NCBI RefSeq assembly: GCF_002159265.1
Contig: NZ_NFHG01000007.1
Span: forward strand, 1 to 64,000
Reading direction: 5' to 3'
Source: Flavonifractor sp. An82
GTDB lineage: Bacteria > Bacillota > Clostridia > Oscillospirales > Oscillospiraceae
DNA: 64,000 nt
Every line of letters starts with the position of its first letter. Position 1 is the first letter of the stretch. Both the position numbers and the translations under genes were made by a program. The notes under the pieces are model-generated. The model worked only from the letters and a program-made list of their open reading frames with translations. It did no database searches and had not been told where the DNA came from. Shown here one piece after another: positions 1 through 9,063 of the stretch.

Positions 1-12
1 TCGGCCATCTCC

Positions 13-39
13 CTTAAAAGTATTCGACACACTTTTAAG
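13..39. repeat. 9-bp inverted repeat beside recombinase gene end
   Basis: Arms CTTAAAAGT (13-21) and ACTTTTAAG (31-39) flank a 9-base loop. It lies 48 bases beyond the recombinase stop codon, so it could be part of the element end or attachment site, or a weak terminator for the recombinase. No U-tract supports the terminator reading. Confidence 0.4.
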
Positions 40-86
40 ATAGCCGGTCTTTAGGCGTGGGTCAATTTTTGCCCGGCGCTCCAGGT

Positions 87-1787
<1,701 letters not shown>

Positions 1788-1839
1788 TCAGCGCATCGCG
1801 CCTACACAATACCCCAAAGCCTGGGGAATGTCCAGCCCT

Positions 1840-2016
1840 TTAGGCGCACAGCTTCCCTTGCTGTGCGTCCAGGTCGATGAGGGCTTTTAGCTTGTCCTCC
1901 GGGGTGGCGCTGCCCTGTACCGGGAACACAGACACCACCTGGATGAGCCGCCCATGGGAGCGCTGAAGGCGTTCCACGGTTACCTGTCGAACATCATCTT
2001 TCGCTTCTTCTGACAT
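1840..2016 (-). CDS. small hypothetical protein of the mobilisable element
   Basis: A 58-residue acidic protein that I do not recognise by function. The start at 2016 (MSEEAKDD) has GGAGG eight bases upstream, whereas the ATG at 2031 has no ribosome site. It lies just upstream of the recombinase gene on the same strand, and small proteins of this size often precede serine recombinases in such elements. No transmembrane segment or motif is visible. Whether it is really expressed is uncertain, because the upstream region consists of hairpins rather than coding sequence. Confidence 0.5.
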   Translation of the reverse strand: MSEEAKDDVRQVTVERLQRSHGRLIQVVSVFPVQGSATPEDKLKALIDLDAQQGKLCA

Positions 2017-2040
2017 TTTCGTTTCCTCCATCTCTGGTCG

Positions 2041-2168
2041 GGAAGGTTCGGCAACCTTGCCAAACCTTCCTGGGCAGCGCTTTTGACGATATCATCAAAA
2101 GCGGTCTCCCGGCTCTGTGGTATATTCCGCTCCTCCCGCAGATCGCCTTTGACAATATTGTCAAAGGC
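2041..2168. repeat. hairpin array 1 (three palindromes)
   Basis: Three strong palindromes fill the gap between the mob genes and the recombinase gene. The first (2041-2070) has arms GGAAGGTT and AACCTTCC around the core GGCAA-CC-TTGCC. The second (2078-2103) is a 26-bp palindrome with one mismatched pair, built on CTTTTGA and TCAAAAG. The third (2145-2168) is a perfect 24-bp palindrome built on CCTTTGACAAT. The same two cores recur in the array at 3532-3805. Nothing convincing is encoded from 2017 to 2304 otherwise. Confidence 0.85.
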
Positions 2169-2304
2169 AATTTTCTGCTCCTGTGGCACAAAAGTGGCGA
2201 TCCCGGCAATTTGGCTGAAAGCGCCCTGTTTCTCTCTGGGGCCTACACCTGTCCCTCCGCTGGGCCTGCGAGGCCACACGGGGCCTCCTGTGGCCTCACT
2301 GGGG

Positions 2305-2649
2305 CTATTGCTGGGTGGAGAGAAGAAAGCATTCCTCGCAAAGCTTGTCCGCCAGAAACTCCAGCTGCGCGATCTGCTCCGGGGCGAGTTCTCTGGCCCT
2401 TGGGCAGCGAGCGATCTGCCGGATGTTGGAGTAGATATGGTTTACGGCGGGATGCGGGTCCAGCCTCTGCCTGGACATTCGGGTGCGAATCGTTGCCCCC
2501 TGGATCAGCTTGCGAAAGTAGGTAGTGACTGGCAGCCCCGTAACAGTCAGATAGCGGCACAGCTGCTGGTACTGCTCCTCCGTCATGCGGACAGACAGAG
2601 AGCAGCTGTTGTCCCGCATAGGTGGTCGTGGCTTATGTTTATACCGCAT
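2305..2649 (-). CDS. MobC-like relaxosome protein 2
   Basis: A 114-residue protein with an N-terminal ribbon-helix-helix-like segment (SLSVRMTEEQYQQLCRYL), as in relaxosome accessory proteins that bind oriT and assist the relaxase. The C-terminal half resembles MobC proteins: NHIYSNIRQIARCPRA followed by a leucine-rich helix. Its ATG overlaps the end of the upstream mobC-like gene by 11 bases, so translation is probably coupled. In related elements a relaxase gene commonly follows, but here the next 290 bases are hairpins, so the partner seems missing. MobC is a family-level assignment. Confidence 0.7.
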   Translation of the reverse strand: MRYKHKPRPPMRDNSCSLSVRMTEEQYQQLCRYLTVTGLPVTTYFRKLIQGATIRTRMSRQRLDPHPAVNHIYSNIRQIARCPRARELAPEQIAQLEFLADKLCEECFLLSTQQ

Positions 2650-2968
2650 AGGGGTACCCCAGCTTTCTCACCTGCTGGAACCGTTCCACCACCTGGGCCA
2701 GGCGATGGAGGGCAAGTTCCAGATGCTGGGCGGTGCCGCTGCCGCTGTTGAATGCCCTGGCCACGGCGTTGATGTCCCGGCCAGCCTCATCGGCAAAGGC
2801 GATGGCCGCTCTCGTCTCCTCCTCCCGGTAGAGCATGGGGCGGTTTCGCTCCAGCTCTCTCATCAGCCAGGCATTGGCGGACAGCCCGGCAACCCTGCTT
2901 TTCTCTTTCAGCAGGGCATATTCCTCCTTGCTCATGCGGATACAGGTGCGGTGTGTTTGTGTGTTCAT
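2639..2968 (-). CDS. MobC-like relaxosome protein 1
   Basis: A 109-residue plasmid-type mobilisation protein. The N-terminus (RTCIRMSKEEYALLKEKS) fits a ribbon-helix-helix fold. The rest (INAVARAFNSGSGTAQH and the VVERFQQVRKL helix) matches the MobC family, which opens DNA at oriT for the relaxase. The ATG at 2968 follows GAGGAGGAGAAAC; the frame can be extended to 3046 but without a ribosome site. It is the first gene of the mob cluster, and the oriT-like hairpin lies immediately upstream, the usual arrangement. Confidence 0.75.
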   Translation of the reverse strand: MNTQTHRTCIRMSKEEYALLKEKSRVAGLSANAWLMRELERNRPMLYREEETRAAIAFADEAGRDINAVARAFNSGSGTAQHLELALHRLAQVVERFQQVRKLGYPYAV

Positions 2969-3034
2969 GTTTCTCCTCCTCTTGGGAGACGGCTCCAGAG
3001 CCGCCCCCCCGGTTCTTGGGGCCATCATAACAGG

Positions 3035-3061
3035 TAATCCGGACAAGCCCTGTCCGGATTA
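3035..3061. other. oriT-like hairpin upstream of mobC
   Basis: A perfect 11-bp stem, TAATCCGGACA and TGTCCGGATTA, with loop AGCCC. It is followed on the plus strand by A-rich sequence rather than a U-tract, so it is not a terminator in either direction. The position about 70 bases upstream of the first mob gene is where oriT inverted repeats normally sit. The nic site itself cannot be identified. Confidence 0.5.
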
Positions 3062-3073
3062 AAAGAAAAAGTT

Positions 3074-3127
3074 GGGTGTCTCATGATGCACCCGCTATGA
3101 TTCGAGGGTGTCTCATGAGACACCCTC
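3074..3127. repeat. pair of GGGTGTCTCATGA palindromes
   Basis: Two palindromes start with the same 13 bases. The first (3074-3093) is imperfect and the second (3104-3127) is a perfect 24-bp palindrome centred on CATG. They lie between the oriT-like hairpin and the plus-strand hypothetical gene. They could be a relaxosome or regulator binding site. Confidence 0.7.
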
Positions 3128-3212
3128 ACACCGGAAAAAACCGCCGCACAAATGGTTGAAAAATGTTCTTTTCGATGGTAAGATACTCAAACTTAGGATG
3201 GGAGGTGTGGAG

Positions 3213-3527
3213 ATGCCGGAAGAAGCGTCCATGCGGTTGGAGATCGCGTTTCGGGCAGATGCGCTGGAACAGTGGGGATATTCCTTGGAGTACGCAAGGC
3301 AGGTCGTTCAACGGGCCTTTGAACGGGGTGGCCTGCACTGTACAGAAAATCGTAGTGGTCTGACAGCCTATGGCCGGGAAGCAGGCGACTTTGCCTGTCT
3401 TTGGCGGGTGATCATGGCGTTGCTGCGTTCTGACTGGTTCCCGGACTGCGCCGTGAAGTGTCTGTGGTATGATGAGGACGGAACAGTGGAGGATCTTCTT
3501 GCCCAGGCGTGGAAAGTAAAGCAATAG
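3213..3527 (+). CDS. hypothetical protein, divergent from mobC
   Basis: A 104-residue protein of unknown function. The ATG at 3213 follows GGAGGTGTGGAG; an extension to a GTG at 3108 would run through a perfect palindrome and is less likely. The sequence is mostly helical (ADALEQWGYSLEYARQVVQRAFERG), with conserved-looking aromatic residues near the end (LRSDWFPD, CLWYDED). It shows no signal peptide or membrane segment. It is transcribed away from the mob genes and ends just before hairpin array 2. It may be a conserved cargo or accessory protein of the mobile element. Confidence 0.65.
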   Translation: MPEEASMRLEIAFRADALEQWGYSLEYARQVVQRAFERGGLHCTENRSGLTAYGREAGDFACLWRVIMALLRSDWFPDCAVKCLWYDEDGTVEDLLAQAWKVKQ

Positions 3528-3531
3528 GTAA

Positions 3532-3805
3532 AAAATCGGGTTAGGCAAGGTTGCCGAACCCGATTTTCGGTATCGCATATGGCTGTTAAAGGTATGCAGT
3601 ATCCAAATGAGATCGGGTTTGATGATTTCACCAAACCCGATCTTTGCACAGAAAACCTTCCGGCAGCCTTGCCGAAAAGTTCCGCCCGCAGGCGGCATTG
3701 GGGACAGGGGGTTCCCCTGCAAGCGCGTTTTGACATCAAAACGCTATGCTTGCGTGAAACGCCCGCCCTTCCGGGCGGGCGTTTCACCGCCGCCAGAGGC
3801 GGCGG
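3532..3805. repeat. hairpin array 2 (six hairpins)
   Basis: The 306-base gap between the hypothetical gene and hsdR is almost entirely hairpins. They are: 3532-3567 (11-bp arms plus GGCAA-GG-TTGCC core); 3611-3642 (GATCGGGTTTG/CAAACCCGATC with one inner mismatch); 3654-3681 (CGGCA/TGCCG core with two mismatches); 3725-3744 (GCGTTTTGA/TCAAAACGC); 3754-3787 (15-bp perfect stem with loop TTCC); and 3787-3805 (CCGCCGCC/GGCGGCGG). The first can act as terminator for the 3213-3527 gene. The array also lies at the 3' end of hsdR on the other strand. Confidence 0.85.
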
Positions 3806-3833
3806 ATAAAAACAGCTGGGCCAGCCATCACCT

Positions 3834-6800
3834 TTATGACGCGGTAATCTGGACCGCATTTTCCCGCACCTGCTGGATGGTCTCCATCAAGGCAGTTCTA
3901 GTTTTAGGGTCAAACAGCTTGATGAAACTGATAGGCTTATCAAAGGGCGGCTTCGTCAGCTCGGCCACATTCTCCATATACCCGTTCAGCTCGATATGGT
4001 GGATGATCTTATGGACAAAGGCGATCTGCTTCTGGTTCAGGGACTGGTCATTGATAAAGGCAGAAAACGCCTGCATGGCTGCCTCGTGATCCAGCTTGGC
4101 GATCTTGCGAATGAGCAGGCCGAAGGGGGTGTCTCCGAACTCCCGAACATAGTCCTCTTTGCTGCCCAGTTCGCTGGTCAGCACTCGCTCCAGTTCCTGA
4201 TAGTCGCCCATGGCCAGCGGGATATTATGGGTCAGCTTGTAAATGGCCAGCGTGTCGCCATGCTCGTTGACATAGCGGTTGACCTTGGCTCGGTAGTCCT
4301 CAAAATCATAGGCAGCGTCCAACTGCACACCCTCCTGGTTGTCAATCACCTGGTCAGTCAGCTTGGTGACAATCAACTTCTGTTTGCCACCCTCATCCAG
4401 AAAGCGGATCAGCTCCCGCAGCTCTTTTCGCACTCTCTCAAACAGCAAAATGTCATTGGCATCCCAGAAAGCGTCGGTCTGGACTTCATGAAGCACCGGC
4501 AGCTTTGCCTTGACCTGCGGGATGCTGGCTTTGCGCTCCAACAGCGCGGCGGTGTCGCACAGCTGCTTCCTGGCGTACTTGAACGCGGGCATCTGCTCGA
4601 TATGGGCCAGCATCAAGCCATACATAAAGTTGTCAAACCGCTTTGCGAACTCGTCCGGCTCTTCGGCCTGCACCAGGGGGGCGATCTGCGTAAGCAACTC
4701 GCTCTTATCTCCCTCGCTGATGGTAGCAAACGCCTCCGGCTTCTGGTACTTGTCCACGAACTGCCGCCGCAGCTTGACTGCGATCAGGTCGGGATTGAGG
4801 GCCGCCACCTGCCGGTGGCAGGTATCCACCAGTTCACCCCGCCATACCTGATCGTCCTCCCCGGCAAAGGCGCACTCCTGCAACGCCATGGCCAGCCGGA
4901 CCTGTTTCCCAAAGAGATTCTCCGACAGGGTTTTGGTCTCTCTGGCCTCATAGCCCTCTTTGTGCTGCCGGAAAAATTCAAAGTTGCCGCAGTAGTCAAA
5001 GATCAGAAACCGGCGCTTGTCGGTATAGGCTCCGTCCACCTGATCCACGCAGGCCAGCCCCTGACACAGCCGGGTGCCCCGGCCGATCATCTGCCAGAAC
5101 TTCGCCTTGGAGCGCACCTTTTTGAAGAACACCAGATTGACGCATTCCGGGACATCAATGCCGGTATCCATCATATCCACCGAGACGGCAATGTGCGGCT
5201 CTTTTTCCGGCTGCTTGAAGTCGTCAATGATGGTCTGTGCATAGGAGTCGTCGCAGATGACCCGCTGGGCAAAGGTGCCGTGGTACTGGGGATAGAGCTT
5301 ATTGAACCGCTCCAGAATAAACTCCGCATGGCGCTTGTTCTGGACAAAGATGATGGTTTTCCCCAGCCGGTCACCGCCCGCCACTTTTACGCCCCGCTCC
5401 ATCAGGTCCTGGAGCACAATGTCCACCGTTGTCTCGTTGAATACGAACTGATTGAGCGCCGCAGAGGGGATGAAGTCCGGCATCATGCCGTCCTCCACGA
5501 AATCCTCCTCATACCGCTCCTTGTCCTCGTCGGACAGGTCGTCATAGGTGATGCCCTCGTCTAAAAACTTGGTCTTGACCTCATAGTTATAATAGGGCAC
5601 CAGCACATGGTCCTGATACACCGCCGTCTCATAGTCATAGGCATAGGTGGGGACACCATGCTCCATCTCGAAAAAGTCGTAGGTGTTGCGGTCCACATCG
5701 GTCTTGGGCGTGGCGGTGAGGCCCACCATCACCGCATCAAAGTATTCAAAAATCGCCCGGTATTTTTTGAAAATACTCCGGTGGCTCTCGTCAATGATAA
5801 TCAAATCAAAGTGCGCCGGGGTAAAGAGCTGCCGCCCGTCCTTGGATTTGGTGTCGTCAATGGCGTTGAGGATGGTGGGATAGGTGGAGAACACAATGCG
5901 GGCGTTCCGGTCGTCCTTGTTGGAACAGAGGTTGCACAGGGACATATGGGGCAGATAGTTTTTGAAATCGTCCTTGGCCTGCTTGACCAGCGCAGTGCGG
6001 TCGGCCAGAAACAGGATATTGGTCACCCATTTGCCCCGGCTGAGCACATCGGTCAGGCTGGAGGCCGTTCTGGTCTTGCCGGTGCCGGTGGCCATGACCA
6101 ACAAATGCTTGCGGAATCCCTGGGTGAGCTGCCCGCACACCGCCCGAATGGCCTCTTTCTGGTAATAGCGGTCGGTGATTTTGTCGTCGATGGCAACTCC
6201 TAGCAGGTCCAGCCGTTCCGCCCGGCGGTTCATCAGCTTTTGCAGGTCGTCTTTGCTGAATACGCCGCTGACCTTGCGCTGGGGGCCGCTCTGGTCGTCC
6301 CAGAAATAGGTGTCAAATCCGTTGGTGGTGAACATCATGGGGCGGCGGCCAAATTTCCGCTCCAGACAATCCGCATACAGCACCGCCTGTTTCCGCCCGG
6401 TGTTGGGGTCCTTGCTGGAACGCTTGGCCTCCACCACCGCCAAGGGCAGCCCGTCCTTGCCAAAGAGCACATAGTCACAGTAGCCCGGCTGACCCGGTAC
6501 GCCAGCCATACCCTCCACCGGGTACTCCTCCTGTACATCGGCGTCGGGACCGTCGAACTTCCAGCTCATCTGCTTCATGTCCACATCAATAAACCGCTTG
6601 CGGGTCTCAAATTCGGAGAGGTCCTCCGGCTGGAAGGTACGCTCTTTCTGGTGCTTGTCCTTTCCGGCGGTGAACTGGGCGGACATCTGCTCGATCTGTT
6701 TGCGCAGGGCTTCGATCTCTGCCGCTTTTTCCTCCAGCAAACTCTCCTGTTCCTTGATCTTCCGGGTGTCCACCGCTACCGGCTCGGTGGGGATCAGGCT

Positions 6801-7208
6801 CTCGTCAAAGGTGCGCTCCACATAGTCTGCCCCATAGCAGTAGTCGATCCACTCCACGAACTCGAACAGCCCCCGCAAGGCGGCCAGGGCGTCGCCGGGC
6901 TGCACGCTGCGCTCGGTATGTACCGCCAAGTTACCCAGCTTGATGATAAACTGGAACTTGCCCCAGGTGTTGGCGTCCACGGCAAAGCGAAAAGACGGCT
7001 CATGCACCAGAGATTGCAGATTGTCTTTATAGGGCAGTTTCATGGACTCGTCCGCCGCATAGACCCACTTCACCGCCAATTCTAGGGCTTTGCGGCAGCC
7101 CACCGCGCACATGGCCGGGGCGGAGGCGTAGATTTTTTCGGCTTCCATGCAGGCAGGGGCAAAGAGGGCGTAGTCAGGTTTGGCTATGAGAAAGGAGAAG
7201 TTGGGCAT
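3834..7208 (-). CDS. hsdR: type I restriction enzyme R subunit
   Basis: The motor and nuclease subunit of a type I restriction-modification complex, which translocates DNA and cuts unmodified DNA. At 1,124 residues it is of full family length. Order: an N-terminal DUF4145-like domain (residues 1-130); a coiled coil (150-180); the HsdR nuclease with D245 and the E260-x-K262 pair; the Walker A motif ATGTGKT near 373-379; the IIDESHR box; GLTATP; and the TGIDVPE and MIGRGTR helicase motifs. A C-terminal EcoEI-type domain completes it. The ATG at 7208 follows GAGGTGAC. It is the last gene of the hsd operon, downstream of the accessory genes, and its first 130 bases are duplicated at 7920-8056. 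Confidence 0.95.
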   Translation of the reverse strand: MPNFSFLIAKPDYALFAPACMEAEKIYASAPAMCAVGCRKALELAVKWVYAADESMKLPYKDNLQSLVHEPSFRFAVDANTWGKFQFIIKLGNLAVHTERSVQPGDALAALRGLFEFVEWIDYCYGADYVERTFDESLIPTEPVAVDTRKIKEQESLLEEKAAEIEALRKQIEQMSAQFTAGKDKHQKERTFQPEDLSEFETRKRFIDVDMKQMSWKFDGPDADVQEEYPVEGMAGVPGQPGYCDYVLFGKDGLPLAVVEAKRSSKDPNTGRKQAVLYADCLERKFGRRPMMFTTNGFDTYFWDDQSGPQRKVSGVFSKDDLQKLMNRRAERLDLLGVAIDDKITDRYYQKEAIRAVCGQLTQGFRKHLLVMATGTGKTRTASSLTDVLSRGKWVTNILFLADRTALVKQAKDDFKNYLPHMSLCNLCSNKDDRNARIVFSTYPTILNAIDDTKSKDGRQLFTPAHFDLIIIDESHRSIFKKYRAIFEYFDAVMVGLTATPKTDVDRNTYDFFEMEHGVPTYAYDYETAVYQDHVLVPYYNYEVKTKFLDEGITYDDLSDEDKERYEEDFVEDGMMPDFIPSAALNQFVFNETTVDIVLQDLMERGVKVAGGDRLGKTIIFVQNKRHAEFILERFNKLYPQYHGTFAQRVICDDSYAQTIIDDFKQPEKEPHIAVSVDMMDTGIDVPECVNLVFFKKVRSKAKFWQMIGRGTRLCQGLACVDQVDGAYTDKRRFLIFDYCGNFEFFRQHKEGYEARETKTLSENLFGKQVRLAMALQECAFAGEDDQVWRGELVDTCHRQVAALNPDLIAVKLRRQFVDKYQKPEAFATISEGDKSELLTQIAPLVQAEEPDEFAKRFDNFMYGLMLAHIEQMPAFKYARKQLCDTAALLERKASIPQVKAKLPVLHEVQTDAFWDANDILLFERVRKELRELIRFLDEGGKQKLIVTKLTDQVIDNQEGVQLDAAYDFEDYRAKVNRYVNEHGDTLAIYKLTHNIPLAMGDYQELERVLTSELGSKEDYVREFGDTPFGLLIRKIAKLDHEAAMQAFSAFINDQSLNQKQIAFVHKIIHHIELNGYMENVAELTKPPFDKPISFIKLFDPKTRTALMETIQQVRENAVQITAS

Positions 7209-7222
7209 GGTGTCACCTCACT

Positions 7223-7498
7223 TCATACAGTTTGAAGCCATATATCTCCATTTTTTAAATTTTCCGGTTCTTCTGACCCTGCATAAATTTTAGGAGTTGA
7301 CTCTAACTTTTTTTCTAATTCATCTATCCGTTTTTTTGCTAATATTAACTCATTTTCGACAGATTCTTTAGCAATACTATCGCCTCGAACCCATCCGATT
7401 GCAGGAAAATCTCGTATACACAGGTTAATAGACGTTGAGATATTGGCTTTAAGTGTACCAAGATCACCATGAAACTTTACCAATTTATCTGAGCAAAC
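7223..7498 (-). CDS. DUF4062 protein, C-terminal part in -1 frame
   Basis: Continuation of the DUF4062 protein in the -1 frame. Read through the slippery site, the chain continues VCSDKLVKFHGDLGTLKANI and reaches IGWVRGD, a stretch that normally closes the DUF4062 domain. It ends in a short coiled coil (ELILAKKRIDELEKKLE) and an acidic tail. A full product by frameshifting would be about 219 residues. The frame's own first methionine-like codon (7483, GTG) lacks a ribosome site, so independent translation is unlikely. Either this is expressed by -1 frameshifting, or a one-base deletion has broken the gene. Confidence 0.6.
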   Translation of the reverse strand, partial: VCSDKLVKFHGDLGTLKANISTSINLCIRDFPAIGWVRGDSIAKESVENELILAKKRIDELEKKLESTPKIYAGSEEPENLKNGDIWLQTV

Positions 7499-7881
7499 TT
7501 TTTTCTAAATTCAGTGAATTTACCTCGCATCTCATCTGTTGATTCACAATTTTTTGCAGGTAAATTTTCTGGTTTATCAAATACAAAGCTCATTACTGGA
7601 ATGCCCTTAGAAATTGCATAGTCATATTCTTTTTCAGTAAAGCCAACACCATCTCGATCGAGTGAACCGTAACGGCCGCCTAAAATAAGAATATAGTAGT
7701 CGCAATCATCAAGCATTCTTTTAATGTAATCCATTTGACTCATATCGCTTGCTGGAAACTGCTCCATCCCCACAGGGATACAGTTATTATCTAAAAGACA
7801 CTGGGTAGCTGCAGCGCGTTCGTCTATCAGGTCACTATATGTAGAACTGATAAATACCTGATACTTCTTTTTTATACTCAT
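7477..7881 (-). CDS. DUF4062 domain protein, N-terminal part
   Basis: Encodes 134 residues of a DUF4062 protein, a Rossmann/TIR-like domain often found at the start of defence NTPases. The opening YQVFISSTYSDLIDER is the family hallmark, followed by GMEQFPAS, CDYYILILGGRYGS and the FTEKEYDYA motif. The ATG at 7881 follows AGGTGG by eight bases. The zero frame stops shortly after FRKK, giving a truncated product ending FAQINW. The gene sits between the hsdS-end fragment and hsdR, is clearly AT-richer than hsdM and hsdR, and was probably acquired as restriction-locus cargo. Its biochemical role is unknown. Confidence 0.75.
   Translation of the reverse strand: MSIKKKYQVFISSTYSDLIDERAAATQCLLDNNCIPVGMEQFPASDMSQMDYIKRMLDDCDYYILILGGRYGSLDRDGVGFTEKEYDYAISKGIPVMSFVFDKPENLPAKNCESTDEMRGKFTEFRKKFAQINW
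7498..7504 (-). promoter_or_regulatory. candidate -1 frameshift slippery heptamer A_AAA_AAG
   Basis: In the coding frame the codons are AGA-AAA-AAG, giving A_AAA_AAG, the slippery heptamer used by E. coli dnaX. A -1 slip here joins the two DUF4062 frames exactly where the family sequence should continue (FRKK then VCSDKLVKF). A purine-rich GCGAGGT lies about 17 bases upstream. No downstream stem-loop was established. A simple deletion in an A7 run gives the same picture. Confidence 0.5.
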
Positions 7882-8056
7882 GATTTTGACCACCTTTCAA
7901 AATTATCGTCCTTATAAAATAGCCCTGCATCAGCGCCTTCTGGCAGTCCACTGCGCACATGGCTAGGGCGGAGGCGTAGATTTTCTCGGCTTCCATGCAG
8001 GCCGGGGCAAAGAGGGCGTATTCAGTTTTAGATTGGAGGAAGGAGAAGTTGGGCAT
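7835..8056 (-). pseudogene. hsdR-start/hsdS-end hybrid fragment
   Basis: A 73-codon frame whose first 40 codons repeat the start of hsdR with few changes (MPNFSFLQSKTEYALF against MPNFSFLIAKPDYALF). It then passes into KALMQGYF, matching the last codons of hsdS (KALMQEYF). The join lies at the Lys-Ala-Leu codons present in both genes. The remaining codons (IRTIILKGG onwards) are unrelated and overlap the next gene. AGGTGCAG precedes the ATG, so a short peptide could be made, but it cannot be functional as either subunit. I read it as a recombination scar. Confidence 0.8.
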
Positions 8057-8073
8057 ATCTGCACCTAAAAAAT

Positions 8074-9057
8074 TTAATAGCGCATATCAATCCCCGAATT
8101 ATATCCTTTTGCCGAATACCCATATCGGCACAGCATATCTTCTAAAATAGTTTTTTGTATATCCTTCATTTCTTTTTCACACCCAATTGGGGCCAGCGTT
8201 ACGCTTTCCAGCGAATTCTTACTCAAATTCAACTCAATGAATGGTATAATATATCCGTTGCTGTCTCGATATTTGATTGGTATAGGAGATCCTTGCAAAA
8301 CGCCATTTTTTGTTGTTCGTCCTACATCAATTACAATCCGAACTTCTTCCTCATGTGAAAAATGCTGACTTTTAAAAACCAATGCCCACTGCGCTAATTG
8401 CTCTGAAACAAGCGCCCGCACTAATTTATCATCTTGATTGTACTTTTTGGCCTCCTTTATAAGATTTATAAAACCCGTAATTAGTTCTTTTTGTTCTTCT
8501 TCTCTGTATACCACAGGAAATATACTAAAGGAAGCCTCTTTTTCCCAAAATTGTTCTTTTAGCGAATTTGTTATTTCACTTGTCAAAAGCCCAATATTGC
8601 GTCCGTCATATTGGGTTCCCTTAGAGTAATATTTCCACATTGCTAAAGAATCGCCATCTTGTGATAATGATGTCAAAAATTGCTCTCTATTTATTCTTAT
8701 AGGTTTTCTTCTGCCACCAACATTATAAAACAATGTAGTTTTGGTAGGTGATGTATTCACGAGAATAGAATGCAAGTCTTTATCTATCTCGCCTTTATGA
8801 TACATTTCATTACAATTATTTATAAAAATTTTTCTAGCAAAAGTTCCTTCCATTTTGTCATTCAAACAGTCAAAACGGCTTGCCCTCAATATCAGCTTGT
8901 CAGGATTTTCTTTCAAAATAGATTGTAAGCCAGAAGATGATGTATAATGATAAATTAACTCTCCTGCAAAAATTGGGGGCATGAATTTCTCATAAAGTTC
9001 AGTGCAGGATTCAAAGCCGAGATTATCTACCAATATATCCAATGCGCATTTCACCAT
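8074..9057 (-). CDS. DUF2971 domain protein
   Basis: A 327-residue protein of the DUF2971 family, which is often linked to restriction and other defence loci; its activity is unknown to me. The family pattern is visible: IYHYTSSSGLQSIL near residue 35, LRASRFDCLNDKMEG near 57, and SLAMWKYYSKGTQYDGRNIGL in the middle. FKSQHFSHEEEVRIVI follows towards the end. No signal peptide or membrane segment is seen. The ATG at 9057 follows GAGGTGAT and lies six bases after the hsdS stop, so it belongs to the operon. Base composition is much more AT-rich than the neighbouring hsdM, which suggests recent transfer. Confidence 0.8.
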   Translation of the reverse strand: MVKCALDILVDNLGFESCTELYEKFMPPIFAGELIYHYTSSSGLQSILKENPDKLILRASRFDCLNDKMEGTFARKIFINNCNEMYHKGEIDKDLHSILVNTSPTKTTLFYNVGGRRKPIRINREQFLTSLSQDGDSLAMWKYYSKGTQYDGRNIGLLTSEITNSLKEQFWEKEASFSIFPVVYREEEQKELITGFINLIKEAKKYNQDDKLVRALVSEQLAQWALVFKSQHFSHEEEVRIVIDVGRTTKNGVLQGSPIPIKYRDSNGYIIPFIELNLSKNSLESVTLAPIGCEKEMKDIQKTILEDMLCRYGYSAKGYNSGIDMRY

Positions 9058-9063
9058 ATCACC

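Noticed and set aside
1980-2279. A minus-strand frame with repeated AFDNIVK and AFDDIVK
   Set aside because: The repeat is simply the translation of the palindromes at 2078-2103 and 2145-2168, and there is no ribosome site. It is treated as hairpin DNA, not a gene.
2041-3805. CRISPR array
   Set aside because: The repeats are hairpins with differing arms and irregular spacing, with no constant direct repeat, unique spacers or cas genes.
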